Assembly: GCA_033439765.1 (NCBI GenBank)
Contig: JAULSN010000007.1
Coordinates: forward strand, 1,426,001 to 1,490,000
Direction of reading: 5' to 3'
From: Lasiosphaeria ovina
Lineage: Eukaryota; Ascomycota; Sordariomycetes; Sordariales; Lasiosphaeriaceae
DNA length: 64,000 nucleotides
Shown: piece after piece, positions 9,098-20,785 of the stretch
Layout of the letters: each line of letters starts with the position of its first letter
Numbering within the stretch: the first letter of the stretch is position 1
Program-made: the position numbers and the translations under genes
The notes under the pieces: generated by a model
Told to the model about the DNA's origin: nothing
Seen by the model: the letters and a program-made list of their open reading frames with translations, nothing else
Databases searched by the model: none

Positions 9098-12041
9098 GGC
9101 ATCAGCTCGCGTTTCCAATGAGCATCACAGTCCGGGCTCGAGGATTGGTGGCGGGTATTTTTTGTCGGTGTCCTTTCCTGATCTTTGCTGGTTTCTTAGA
9201 CCCCTGGCATTGATGCAATGGCTACCGGATCTACAAGAGCCTTGGTTGATTGCATCGGAATGGTAATGTCAACCTGCTCTCACTCAGAGCCGCATTGAAG
9301 TGGAAATCCGAGTCGGTGGGTGACGCGACTGGTCGCTACACGCTGCAAGCGAGACGCGTTTTGAGCCTAGAAATATTATTCCGTACAATGGCAGGTTACA
9401 CAGTATTATTACAATACAGTACAAATGCCTACCGCGGCACAGTACAGACAGGGATTGAGGGATGCGCGCGCGCGCGGGGTGATGATTACCTTTTTCCACG
9501 CCTACGGATCCATTTCGATTTGTATCTCGGGTCAGATGCTGTCTCCCTGTCAAACATCGTGCATGGCAAGACACACGAGTCTATCTACCTACCTACCATA
9601 GCTATTACTACTCGATGGCCCGGGTGGCTCTGACTCGTATCAGTGGCTTCCCCTGTGGCCCCGTGCCCCTCAAGCCCAACTCACCTTTCGGTCCATGCTA
9701 CCAACATCGAATCTGGGCGCGGCACACCGTTGGGTTTCTGGCAGTTGCTCTACCCTGAGCACGCCGAAGGACATCAGGCATGTCATGTTGCTGCGGCGCT
9801 ATGAATCAGGGTTTTCCAACGAGTGCTCTGGTTTCCCGCCCCAGTTTGAGGAGGTAGTACATGCCCGTATGGATAGCCGGGAATACGGAGTCGTTTCCAA
9901 TGCCTGGGCCGACCACGCCATAAAGGGAGCTGTCAAGGTTTGCCAAGAGCCTTGTCGCCGTCGCAGCGTACGAACCACTCAGTCAGGAGCGCAGTGGGAA
10001 TGCACTGGGGTTTTATCTGTCGAGGTCACTGACCGTAACGGAGAGAGACCTCGCGATCATTACAGGTTGTCGGCTGATTAGCCAACAGGCCGGGAAGCTT
10101 TTGGCCCCTTCGAGTGGGCCAGGGCTGGTGGGAAGAGACGAATCAGGACAACAGCGCTTCCGCCACGGCCAGACGCTTGGCCGTTCTGGCTTGCAGGAAC
10201 CTTCGTCGAGTGTTCCATAGGGGCCGCCTTGTTACAGACGTGCGTCAAATGTAACGCCTGAACTCCTGGGGGGGCTCTGACCTCCCATTGCACGGTCGAT
10301 CTTTGCGAATGACTGACTATCGGCAAAAACGTCCATCTCGATGATGTGACAAGGCATGCTGTCGGTGGTGGCCGACAAGAGGGGAAAAGGTGCCCTTTTT
10401 ATTGTTCCCCATGCTGAATCGCGCACCTCGGTCGACGGTCTAATTCCTCGCGCATGCCGATTTCTAGGTGATGCCTGTTGAAACCTTGATCAATACCTTG
10501 CCTTCCACAGCTGCCTTCTGAATCCGCGTACGAATACAAACCCCCTTCGTTGGTGCCGGGAAAAAGTCCACACAAATAGAAACGGTCCCAATTTTTGTAA
10601 CAAGCTCCAACAACAAGCCTGCTCAGGTTTGCGGTCCGCGGCCGGTAGATGCAGCCCGTCTAGATTGAGCCAACTCCATTGCAACTTGAGTCCGAGACTG
10701 TGCAACCTCTCTCCAACATCTTGACCTCATGAGGCCCGTCGCTAGCCAGTCTCATTGACTCACCACCTCCACCACCTCTCCCCCAAATCCTCTACGGCTT
10801 TTTAAAGCTGCCTGTAAGAAGCCGCATCCTCGCCCGCATCCCCCCCGCCCCCCGTCCTGCCTTGCATCCGGCTCGCATAGCTACCCACCATCAACCTCTG
10901 CCAAGGAGGCGATCAGAGGTTTGCGTGTACATACGTACATACAACAACGCAGGACGCAGTCACCGACGTTTTCGAGGCAGCAAGCAGGGACAACGCAGCC
11001 ACCCCGTTCACTCCATCCAATTCAGGTAAGTGAGGGGGCGCCTTCTTTTCCTTGGCTCACTTGTTTCCTTTTGGTCTTTATTTTCGTCCTCAGGCTCCCG
11101 TCCATGGCTGTCGCAGTCGCAGTCTCGCTCGGACGTGGATGGACCTGCTCTTGCCCTTGCCTTTGAGGATCCCCACGCTCGGCCGTATCTGTATGAGCGG
11201 ACCGTCCATTGGGATGCTGGACTCGTGGGTTTGGCCCTGTCCCTGTCGGGCACCACTCTCAACTGTGTAATCGCTTCGCCTGGCGTGAGGCGGTTGACCC
11301 CGAAAGTGTTAGAAGCAACTCCTGGTTCCTAATCGAAAGTCGCCCCGCTGCGGGCAGATACGTACCGCCAATTGTGATGGCACTCCGTGCGAGCAAGTCA
11401 CAGCTAGCGGGCAGCTCCACTAGCAATTCCCGCCTCGCCGCCCTCCTGTGCAGGAAGACGCCCACTCCAAACCTTCCCCCCCCTCCCCCAAAAGAGCCAG
11501 TGTCACCCACAGCGGGCAGTTACGTTCGAGCCCACCGCACCACTACCCAGGCAGCGGGACTTGCACACTGTGCCACTGGCCAATGCCCTGGCTCTTGGCT
11601 CTTTATCTCCTCTTTGCCGTCCCCAGCTTTGCACCTGAATTCGATTCGACACCTCCCCCGGCACCAAACCGTTCCGGTCTGTGTCAAAACATTTTCTGAC
11701 CTTCGGTGCAGCTCATTTTCCACTTTCTTCATCCCGAGCCTTCCCATTCCAGCAGGGCTATCGAAAGAACAGTAGCCGGCCTCTCTTGATCACGCAGCAG
11801 CTCGACCCCAAGCCATCTTTGAGCCTTTCCTCCGTGTCGGCCATCTTGTCGCCGTCGCTGCTCCGCAACCTACCATCAACCAACCCCCTTGCTCCCTGGA
11901 TTCGGCCTCCGCTTCCATCCATCCTTGAACCTTCCCCCGACCGATTTGCTCCGACGGCTTCGCCTTCTGAGCGTGGGACTCGACGGTTGCACAGAAACCC
12001 TACTTCCTGGAACAGACAGAGATTAGAGACGTGCTGCTACC
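9098..12041. other. long divergent intergenic region upstream of CENP-T and Rac genes
   Basis: Nearly 3 kb with no supported gene. The part from about 10740 to 12041 is CT-rich and looks like promoter and a long 5' leader of the Rac gene. A good donor (CAGGTAAGTG at about 11022-11031) could open a 5' UTR intron, but I cannot fix its acceptor. An alternating CG run is present near 9462-9476. Confidence 0.45.
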
Positions 12042-13007
12042 ATGGCTACCCAATCGATCAAGGTTCGTCGGCAGCCGTCTCTGCTCCGGCGCGACACCGC
12101 CAAAATTCCCCCACATAGAGTTCATTTGAGGCTGACCGTGCATCTTCATTTGCATAGTGTGTCGTCGCCGGTGACGGTGCTGTCGGCAAGGTAAGCAGGC
12201 TTCGCCCTCCATTGCCGAGCCTCATTTTCCGTGGAACTAACGGCTAGCGGCGTAGACATGTATGCTCATTTCTTACACAACGAACGCCTTCCCGGGCGAG
12301 TACATCCCCACAGTGTAAGTATAAAGGGTGCGATCATCTGGAGAGCAACCCAGTGCGATGGCGCCACGGTGCTGATGATATCAACCCGATAGCTTCGATA
12401 ATTACAGCGCAAAAGTAACGGTCGATGGCAACCCTGTGAGCTTGGGATTGTGGGATACTGCCGGCCAAGAAGACTACGACAGACTGCGCCCTCTCTCATA
12501 CCCCCAGACCGATGTCTTCCTTCTCTGCTTCTCCACCGTGAGCACATCGTCCTACGAGAACATCATAGAAAAGGTTGGTGACAAGCTCCCAAATGCAGTA
12601 GTTAGTAGTATTGCAGGATACACCAAACGAAGGCTGACACGCATTCTCAGTGGGGTCCCGAGATTTCGCATCACGCACCTGGCGTCCCTATCATCCTTGT
12701 TGGCACCAAGATCGATCTGCGCAGCAAATCGGAGAAGGAGGAGGGTGCCAAGGCTGGTGATCTCAACTATATAGATCCCATGCTAGGGTTCGCCGCCCAG
12801 CGGGCGATCGGCGCGAAGAAATATGTCGAGTGCTCTGCCCTTACGCAGATAGGCTTGAAGGCTGTGTTTGACGAGGCCATCCGGTAAGTGACTCGTCGTT
12901 CGATGTCGCACCTGAAGCATCGCAGAACTGACTTAGCCCCTAGCGCTGTCCTCAACCCCACAACGGAAGTGCCGAAGCAGAAGAAGACAAAGTGCAACAT
13001 TCTCTAA
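12042..13007 (+). CDS. Rac-type Rho-family small GTPase
   Basis: A 196-residue protein from six exons: 12042-12062, 12158-12190, 12256-12314, 12393-12573, 12651-12883 and 12944-13007. All junctions have GT-AG ends and consistent phase. The motifs are P-loop GDGAVGKT, switch [17 protein letters not shown] (Rac rather than Cdc42 signature), [26 protein letters not shown] and ECSAL. The tail is polybasic and ends in the CAAX box CNIL, so geranylgeranylation and plasma-membrane targeting are expected. Rac controls polarity, NADPH oxidase and hyphal morphogenesis in filamentous fungi. The region between GTKIDL and ECSAL, which includes the Rho insert helix, keeps the normal length. Its sequence, however ([20 protein letters not shown]), is unlike the LRQKKMEPVS type of typical Rac, so this may be a divergent paralogue. 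Confidence 0.93.
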
Positions 13008-13739
13008 TTCGGCCAGTTTCTGGGGAGCTTCTAGCTCATATAACCTAATTCGAAGCCATATATGCCCTCCCCTAACGTCTCGTCGCCCTTTCTTCCGAGT
13101 TGTCGCCAGCTATTGCTGGGCTTTGCTGTGATGCGGTTCCGCGTCTAGCAGCTAGATAGCTCGATATAAGAACTCACCTCCCGCAGGGAGTCTTTGCGAG
13201 CGGCAAGCACGAAAGGGTTTTCTGAAGTCCGTGAGTTTGCGATGAGGGAGCACTTTTAGAAGCATGCGCGTGCCCCCTCTTCCTTCCCTTGATATTACCC
13301 AGTGCTCTCAGGAGAAGAAGGACGGTTTCGGGAATCGGTTGTTTTTTCCTTTTTTTGCTCTACATGGTCGTCTTTTCCTGCTTTGGCGCTGCAAGGTAGC
13401 AAATTTGCATTATCATCGAGAACAACATCACAAAGGATATCCCGCTTGTTTCTGTAGATAGTTTACACAGCCCCCGTTGGCAGGGACTGCCGAGGCGGTG
13501 TGGATACGAATGTATGGTTGAATGCGAGAAATTCTTGTTCACTAATGGAATTGCCAAACATATGCCGAGGGTTTTTTTCTTTCTCCTGACCGTGTTATAC
13601 ACTGTTGTATCTGCGTCTCGGCGAGTCTACAAAGGAAGGGGGTATCTTTTAATGTCATTGCCAAAACCGTAGCATACCCAACCAGGCCACCCACGTATGC
13701 AAAAGCCCCGCTCTCCTCCTATGCAAGCCTCTAGTATAT
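13008..13739. other. convergent 3' intergenic region between Rac and Nop6 genes
   Basis: The 732-bp spacer lies between two 3' ends. It contains no supported gene and presumably holds both 3' UTRs. Confidence 0.5.
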
Positions 13740-15131
13740 CTATTTCTTTGCATGCTGAACCCAATTCCGCCGACTCGGGTGTATGGCGTTCTGTTCTTGC
13801 TGTTCCCGCTGCTCCTGGGTCAAGCCGTCAGACGCGGGCTCGGCCTTCTTGGTCTTGTCCCCGCCCTTGGCCTTCTCCAGCTTGGCGGCCTCCTCCCTCT
13901 GCATCCGGTTCACGCGCTCCTCGTTGAGCTTCTTGTTCTTCTCCGTGATCTTTTGCTTGCGCTGGGCCGTCTTGCCGCCTCCGCCGGCTCTGTTTGAGAA
14001 AAGAAGAGAGAAAATTAGAGACGAAGAGCCCAAGAGGGAAAGAAGTAGGTTCGTGTAGGTTTGTGAATATTCGTAGGAGAGAGAGAGAGAGAGAGAGAGC
14101 TTGTTTCTTATCTGTCTCATATTCATCTCCGTTGTGTAGGACTGTGTGGGTAAAATCATGGAAAGGGAGGAAGAAAGGAATGAACGGGGAGGAGAGAGGA
14201 ACAAAACTCACGTCAGCTCCACGTTGATCTTGCGCGCAGGCGATAGGCCGTCGTCAAACTCGGTGTGGTGGAACTTCTCCAGGCACGTCTTCATGTGGTC
14301 GAAGCGGCCAAACTCGACAAAGGCGATGCCCCGCGACTTCTTGGGGTTGGCGCGCTCCGTCAGCATGCGCACCCCCGTCGGCTGCACCGACGCAAAGTGC
14401 GCCCGCACGCTCTCCGTCGTCGCGCTGAACGGCAGGTTGCCGATGAAGCAGATGAAGCGCGTCTTCTTGTCGCTTTCGACGTTGTTGTCGTCCTCGTCGT
14501 CCGCGGCGGTGGAGGCGGTGGCTTCGCCGGCTTTCGTGGTGTCGGCCGACGGCTCGGCGGCGTCCTTGCTACTGCTCTTTTTGGACTTCTTGTCCTTCTT
14601 TTCCTTCTTGGATTTCTTGTCCTTCTTGGACGAAGACTCTGCCTCGGCGCTGGCACCGGCGTCGGTCTTGAACGCCTTGCTGGGCGTTGATGTGGGCACA
14701 GGCTCGGGAGCAGGTGCTGAGGCGGGTGCAGGCGAGTCGTCTTGGCTCTTGCTCTTCTTGCTGCTCTTGTCCTTCTTCTCCTTCTTATCTTTCTTCTCCT
14801 TTTTGTTCTTCTTTTCCTTCTTCTCCTTCACGGGCTCCTCCTCAGCTGCGGGCGCAATGGGTTCTGCGACGACGGCGGCAGCGGCGGCCTCGGACTCCTT
14901 GGCTTTCTTCTCCTTCTTATTCTTCTTTTCTTTCTTGTCCTTCTTCTCCTTCTTGGACTTCTTATCGCTCACAACCTCTTCAATGACAGGTTCGTCGTCG
15001 ACGGCCTGCTTCGTCACCTCGGCCTTGCCATTGGCGTGGACTTTACTCTTCTTGAGAATGGGCTTAGCGTCTTCCTGCCCCGCGGCGACATCCTCTTCGG
15101 TGCGCTCTCTCTTCTTGGATGATTTCCCCAT
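13740..15131 (-). CDS. NOP6: Nop6-like nucleolar RRM protein
   Basis: A 389-residue protein from two exons in transcript order: 15131-14212 and 13989-13740. The first 200 residues are extremely lysine-rich, with repeated KKEKKDKKEKK blocks separated by acidic and Ala-rich segments (nucleolar KKE/D-type tail). One RRM follows at about 218-300, with RNP2-like FICFIGNLPF and RNP1-like SRGIAFVEFG. After the splice the sequence INVELT-AGGGGKTAQRKQK leads into a basic helical tail. Yeast Nop6 is an RNA-binding factor of early 40S ribosome biogenesis; the same role is inferred. The 222-nt intron is phase 2 and contains a (GA)n run. The junction is well supported because INVELTAGGGGKT is a continuous conserved motif in this fungal family. 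Confidence 0.88.
14077..14099 (+). repeat. (GA)n microsatellite in Nop6 intron
   Basis: About 11 GA units on the plus strand, lying inside the Nop6 intron; in the sense of transcription it is a TC run upstream of the acceptor. Confidence 0.85.
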
Positions 15132-16165
15132 GGCTGATATTGTTTACGCGATATTGATTTGCGGAAATTGCTGCTTCTCAAATTAGGGGAATAGGGAGAC
15201 AAGAGTGTAAACAATCGTCCTTGTGGTTGTATGAGAGCTTTGCGATCGACCATTCATGCACGCGCCTGGTTGTGGAATATTTTTTTTTTCTGCCGGTCTT
15301 TTCTCACCGTCTCCAACCCCCCCAAAAAAGGCGGAGAGAAAGTCGATGTGGGGAACCAAAATCCTCCAACCTGCCCTGCCTACGGATACTGTACCTCCCC
15401 AAAACGCGGCCCATTCGGCGACCGGTACCTTGCACTGCGCTGGGATTTGCTTCTAAGCTTTCTCCACAGCATCACATGAATGATGAGGTGCCTGAGAACT
15501 GGAGAGGAGGTACATGAGGTGCAGGTACCTTTGGGCACTAATACTGCGTGTAGTTGGGTACTCTACTGTCCGCACAAGTATTCCTTTCTCTTGCAAGGTA
15601 CATTATCATCAGTCTCCTAATCACCTAAATTATACTCAAGTACTACTCGAATGCATCAGATTGCAACACCCCTCCCTGTTATTTTGTGATTGAGTGTTCA
15701 AGACTACCTTACCTAGGTTGTAGGCTGTCTAGATGGTTACACGAGAGGAGTCTATGCACAAGGCTAACCCACAAGATTTGGGTTGTTGACCAACAACGCA
15801 CGAGCTCCGCTTTTTGGGAGAGCCAAAATTGTTAGTGTGTTGACCACCCATTTTGTGTGTGGCAGGCGAGGCGATAGAGACGACAGCCAGTCGCATCTCG
15901 TACATACATACAAAAAGCACTCTTCGCAGCTCAGGGGCGCCCAATTGGATTTGGTCAATTCCATAGTTGTATGTGGACGGCATCGCTTTCCATCTTCGGC
16001 CCGCAATTATCATATTCCCAGAAACCGATAGTCGCCGCCACTGCCCTTTTTGACTGGCCGTCACTCGGCCATTGCAGCATCAAGTCTGTGCCCTTTCCGT
16101 GAAACAAACAGCAATGGTGAGTTTCTGACAAATGCCTTTTCGATACACAGTACATAAGACAGAAA
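15132..16165. other. divergent intergenic region between Nop6 and dioxygenase genes
   Basis: About 1 kb upstream of both genes. It should carry both promoters. An ATG followed directly by a strong donor (GTGAGT) at 16114-16119 could be the true start of the dioxygenase gene. No other gene is supported. Confidence 0.5.
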
Positions 16166-17471
16166 ATGGCAAAAGACAAGCGTGCCAAAGCGGCGGCGGC
16201 AGCCCTGCAGAGCAACAAGCCAGCTCAGCCACCCCGAGTACTAGTCGGGCCGTCCTGGCCGCCATTCAAGCCAGCTCTGCCCGTCGCAGATCTGAGCCTC
16301 GAGCCCGTTGTCCCGGACAAAGTTGTCGTTCTGAGGTCCTTCTTTCCTCGCTCCCTGTGTCGGGACTTTGTCTCTGTCCTTGGCACGCTGCCTCTCACAA
16401 CCACTCCTGGCAAGCCCAAGCGCGGAGATGCGTTGCGCGTTAATGATCGCTATCAGATCGATGACCCAAAATTCGCCGATCGGTTGTGGTCTGAAACAGG
16501 ACTCAAGGACGCCGTGCTGAACGACGATGTAGCTCACTTGTGGTGCGTTCTGTTCATGGCTCTCGTCAACACAGGAAACTGTCCAAGAGCGCAGTACCCG
16601 CGCTGACTGCAACGCTGCTGGATACAGGGGCGGAGAGGTCATTGGCCTGAATGCAAACATCAGAGTATACCGGTACTCGCCAGGGCAGTTCTTTGATGCT
16701 CACTGTACGCCGCCTATCTGTCTCTTTTCCGTCTTCCTTCCCAAGAGCCCTCTTCCAACTTGCATCTGATGGCTTGCATGACCTGCAGTGTGATCAGCTT
16801 CCACCCCCCAACCATCCTCCCCCCGACTTCGCTCTTCTGACTTCGAGGCCCGCGAGTGCACCTCTGGCGCAATATCTGCGAACTGCTATTGACGGAATGT
16901 CAAACATCCGGAACAAGCCTCCACTATTTCAACGTCATGTCAAACTGCCCTCATGCGTGTCTTGGACACAGCACCACCGCCTTTGCGAGCTGTCACTTCT
17001 CCACGTCAAGTTCCCCTGTCCCCCAAACCCACCAGCAGACCCGCCCGTATGCTGGTTGCCAATCAATGCTAACCGTGATCAAGACGACGACTCGAACAAT
17101 GTCCTTGTCACTGCCGAGACGGGGGACTCACTCCCAGCCAAGACGACCTGGACCCTATTGCTGTACTTGACGTCGTCGAGTGATGGTTGCGTTGGTGGTG
17201 AGACTGTGTTTTACCCATACGATAGGCAGTCCGCCAAAGAAGCAATCGTCGTGAGCCCGGAGACGGGGATGTTACTCCTACACAAGCACGGCCATGACTG
17301 CATGCTGGTGAGTTTTGTTCGCCGGTTCCTTTCCCTTTCTGGGAATTTTTGTTGTCACCGCAATTGTCACGGCGACTGACGTTTTTCGGCGCCGTCTTCC
17401 AGCATGAAGGCCGCGAAGTCACCGCCGGAGAAAAATGGATTCTCAGAACAGACCTTTGCATCAAGAGGTAG
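16166..17471 (+). CDS. 2OG-Fe(II) dioxygenase, prolyl 4-hydroxylase type
   Basis: A 248-residue protein from four exons: 16166-16542, 16628-16704, 17084-17307 and 17403-17471. After splicing, the metal-binding HxD reads AHYDDSNN and the distal His lies in HEGREVTAGEKW. Further family features are GGEVIGLNANIRVYRYSPGQ upstream and WTLLLYLTSS with GGETVFYP between the metal ligands. These define a soluble P4H-like enzyme using Fe(II) and 2-oxoglutarate; the substrate is unknown. No signal peptide is visible. Intron 2 is unusually long (379 nt) and its acceptor AG at 17082-17083, preceded by GCTAAC, is fixed by the HYDD motif. A 3-nt first exon is possible: an ATG at 16114 followed by GTGAGT could splice to 16163 in frame, adding only M and K. 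Confidence 0.87.
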
Positions 17472-19096
17472 TGCTAAAAGCCTGCGAGAGTGTCGAGTGG
17501 AGAAAGGCGTATGCCTCTTTGTCAGGCTAGATCCGCTGTTGCCTTGCCAAGAGAACACTCGTGGACAAAGATAGTATCGTGCTGGAGGGCGTGGCTAGCT
17601 CGTCGTCCTTTTCTTGGCAGCCCTTCTCGTTCTCCTTGGCTCATGTCGGCGATGTTGTCTCCTGTCTTCCCAGAGTGGTAGATGTATAAAACCCAGTACG
17701 GATGAGGTGCGTCTTCCGTTTCGATGCCGCCCCTTTCCACCCCGTATTCTCCTGTTTGCCCACTCGCAACGAAGCTAGAAGCAGTGTGTGTACAATGCAC
17801 CTTGACGGCCATCTACTATTGCCCTCCTCTGCAATCGCCGCCAAGACCTTCCTAACTCGTCCGCTGCCACACTCACTAACGTGCAGCTGCTCACAAGCCC
17901 GCGTTCACAATTCGGCGACCTGGTCTGCATTTCCCTTTCGTTTCTTTTGTTTCGTTCAAAAAGCCTTTACAAGCCCTTGCCTGGCTCGCTCTCCAGGATG
18001 GCCCCGTCGGTTCTGGATCGGACGGCAGCTTCCGCTGTGGCTATACCTTGCGATGCGAGTAAACGGGCTGCATCTCTCTTTCTACACTCCGTTATACGTA
18101 TACAATTCGTAACTTGCAACAGATCACCAGTATTGCATACCCTCTCAAACTCTGATGTATATACGGGTTACCCGTTGGGGGTTTGGTCTGTTGGGGGTGA
18201 TGATGGAGTTCCTAATGTTGAAATGTGCGCGTGTTGTTGGATTGCAGTCTGGACCGGTAATATTTCGTACTACCCAAAGTAGTAAGTAGATCCCCACATC
18301 AGTGCCGCAGATCCAATCCCAAGAATAGTGTGCAAGTCTTGCAGCAAAGATGGAATTCGCGATTGAGTAGGGTCACATCCGCCCAACCCGCCCAAGCCTT
18401 CCGCTCTCGAGAATGGGTATTTGATCGATCTTCTACCCGTCCCTAGTGTAACATTTACACACCGGCGTAGGGCGGTTTCGCGGTTGGTAACAGGGGTTGG
18501 CCGAGAGAATGAGACTGAACGGGGAACGAACGGATGTCTATTTCATCATCATAAGGCTGTGGACCTAATCCAAAGCTCAGGCTCGAACTCGGGGTCGCTC
18601 GTCGTGAACTTCTTGAACGCCCTGGCTTGGCGGGGCAGCCAATTCCCCGTTACTTACTCCGTAACGGAGTATCCGTACTTCCTAGACTAAACTTGGCAAT
18701 GGGGCTCTGTGAGGTTACGGTTTATGAAGGAAAGGGTCTGGGCTGCTGCTTACCTAACATATGGACGGGTTCCCGTTTGACGTTACTCCGCCATAAGTGC
18801 ATTTCCCGCCAAGTAAACTGCACTAGCGAGGTGGACCCTCATTGGGCCTGCCCTGCCAGCTTCAAGCTCCCGTCAACGCTAGGCTTCTTTTTCCCAACCA
18901 CAATTCCCAAACGGCAACCCAATTCGGTCCAGTCTAGGTCCAGGCTAGCCCACCCACACCACACAGCGCGCGGTCTACTGTGTAGACTACAGACGTGACA
19001 ACACCCGCAGTCTGTGTCTGTCTCGGGGCGTCGCTCGACATCTCGGCCTGCGCATCAAGAGGCTTCCTCCTTTCCTCTTTGCGGGCTCAGTTCAAT
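17472..19096. other. intergenic region upstream of AIM11
   Basis: No gene is supported in this 1.6-kb stretch. The first part should be 3' UTR of the dioxygenase gene. The last part is the AIM11 promoter region leading into the pentanucleotide repeat. Confidence 0.45.
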
Positions 19097-19221
19097 ACAG
19101 CACAGCACAGCACAGCACAGCACAGCACAGCACAGCACAGCACAGCACAGCACAGCACAGCACAGCACAGCACAGCACAGCACAGCACAGCACAGCACAG
19201 TACAGTACAGTACAGTACAGT
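19097..19221 (+). repeat. (ACAGC)20(ACAGT)5 pentanucleotide repeat
   Basis: Twenty perfect ACAGC units (19097-19196) pass without interruption into five perfect ACAGT units (19197-19221). The array ends 30 bp before the AIM11 start codon, so it lies in the promoter or 5' UTR. A 5-bp unit keeps all three frames open on the plus strand and on much of the minus strand, which creates spurious open frames. Confidence 0.97.
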
Positions 19222-19251
19222 GCACTAAGCTACGCTCACTGCACACCGATA

Positions 19252-19899
19252 ATGTCTTTTTTCTCGTCGCTCTTTGGCTCCGGCTCCAAGCAAGCGAATG
19301 GAAGCACCCCGTCCCTGCCGGCGGCCGCTGCGGCTGCACCTCCTCCGCCTCCCTCACTGCCATTGCCTCTCCAGACACAGACGCCTCCTGCCGATCCGCC
19401 TCGAATCTCTGCCGTTGAGGCCTGGCCACAGCAGTCCCTGGAAACAAAGCCCTCGCCTCTTCCCACGAAGCGCACGCTCAAGCAGTTCGGTCTCTTCTGT
19501 GGCGGCGCCAGCTTCATGGTCTTCTCCATCATAATCTCCCGGCGCGCCGTCGCAAAGCACATGCGCGCATCTCAGCTCAAATTCTACCAGCCGAATCATA
19601 ATACAGGGAGGAGGGGCGACGCTGCAAAGGAACTCGAGGGCCGTAATCCCCTCGTAGCCTTCGAGGCCTTGAATCTAGCTACACTCAACATGATTAGCTT
19701 TGCCGTCATGGCCACAGGCGGGTTGTCGTGGGCCCTGGACGTCTCCTCTATTGACGACCTCAGGAGAATGGCAAGGCGGTCGATGGACCTTCAGGGGGGT
19801 GACGCAGACGAGGCTGCCGAGAAGGAGGTTGCTGAGTGGGTGGCCAAAATGTTGGGGTCCAAGGAGGCTCCCTCGAAAGATGTACAAAGCAAGCCATGA
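19252..19899 (+). CDS. AIM11: AIM11 family mitochondrial inheritance membrane protein
   Basis: An intronless 215-residue protein. After a Ser/Gly- and Pro/Ala-rich N-terminus (MSFFSSLFGSGSKQ, poly-Ala and poly-Pro), the AIM11 core starts with KRTLKQFGLFCGGASFMVFS. It continues with the arginine-rich ISRRAVAKHM and a KFYQPNHNT block, and ends with a second membrane span (NMISFAVMATGGLSWALDVS) followed by SIDDLRRMARR. Two transmembrane helices are visible at about 78-98 and 145-165. The family is named for yeast altered inheritance of mitochondria 11; its molecular role is not established. The ATG at 19252 directly follows the pentanucleotide repeat leader, which may affect translation. Confidence 0.9.
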   Translation: MSFFSSLFGSGSKQANGSTPSLPAAAAAAPPPPPSLPLPLQTQTPPADPPRISAVEAWPQQSLETKPSPLPTKRTLKQFGLFCGGASFMVFSIIISRRAVAKHMRASQLKFYQPNHNTGRRGDAAKELEGRNPLVAFEALNLATLNMISFAVMATGGLSWALDVSSIDDLRRMARRSMDLQGGDADEAAEKEVAEWVAKMLGSKEAPSKDVQSKP

Positions 19900-20785
19900 A
19901 AAAAGAAAGAAGAAAAAAGCGCTCAACTCCAGCCCATTTCAGGTCCCCCCCCTTACATCACCACCTCGTATATTCGGTTTGCCGACTGGCTGGCTGGCGG
20001 ACTTATGCCATAACTTCTTCCCAATGGGCACATTAGCTGCACGCCACTGGAGCGTCGTGAGTGCCGTGCGTCGTGCGTCCTGTTTGGTTCGCCATGTGCG
20101 GTGTCGTCTTGTTTGGTTTGGCGTGTGGTATCCTGGAAGACTATGCACCAGGGGTGGCTACACTCTTCTTGATCAGAGAATGGACCAAGGCTGAAACCAT
20201 GTCTCCGAATTTGATGCAGCACATTGCTTCTACGGAAGGTTGTCGCCGACGTTGTAGATCCGTGAGCCCAGAGCCCAGAGCCCAGGTCGTCGTTTGCCCG
20301 CCCATTATACCTTTCTCGCCGGTGCACTGGTCTGTTTTTGAGCCCAATTTCTCTTCCGGTCCGATATGTTGGCGATCTGCTGAAGTTATCTTGCTTACCG
20401 GCCCGTTTTGGCTGCGGCTGGTGGAAGCAACCTGACAGGTTTTCAAACACATCAGCCATACTTTGACAGCTCAACGGTGGTGTCGGTCTTTGCACTGCTT
20501 GTCGGATATCAAAACCTTCTTCCAGGGCTCCCGTGAAAGGAGCTGTCCGCGCCGGTCTCGCTCGCTATACCTCTCCTCGGGTTGGCCCTCCTTGCCTACA
20601 CCTCTACATTCTCTATTCTCTTCAGCCATCAAACATAAACAGCCAAACAGTTCTGTGTTTTTATATTGTTCCGTTCTTTAAAGCTTCGGCCGATAGTACT
20701 GCGGTAAGATGCCTGCCACAGCTTGTCTCTGGTCGGCGTCTAACACAAGTCGGTCAGGTCCCCAGAGTCGGGCCCAAGCTTCACC
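19900..20785. other. intergenic region
   Basis: No gene is supported. The AIM11 3' UTR should occupy the start. A splice-donor-like GCGGTAAGA at about 20700 precedes the decayed gene that follows, but no exon could be built from it. Confidence 0.4.

Noticed and set aside
9097..9118. Extended CENP-T start at 9118
   Set aside because: The codon there is TTG; the first in-frame ATG is at 9097.
19097..19221. CRISPR-like regular array
   Set aside because: Units are contiguous 5-bp repeats without spacers, in a eukaryotic genome.
18995..19447. Open frames with Ala-Gln-His-Ser or Cys-Val-Leu repeats on both strands
   Set aside because: They are translations of the ACAGC/ACAGT pentanucleotide array, which is open in all frames on one strand, and carry no other motif.
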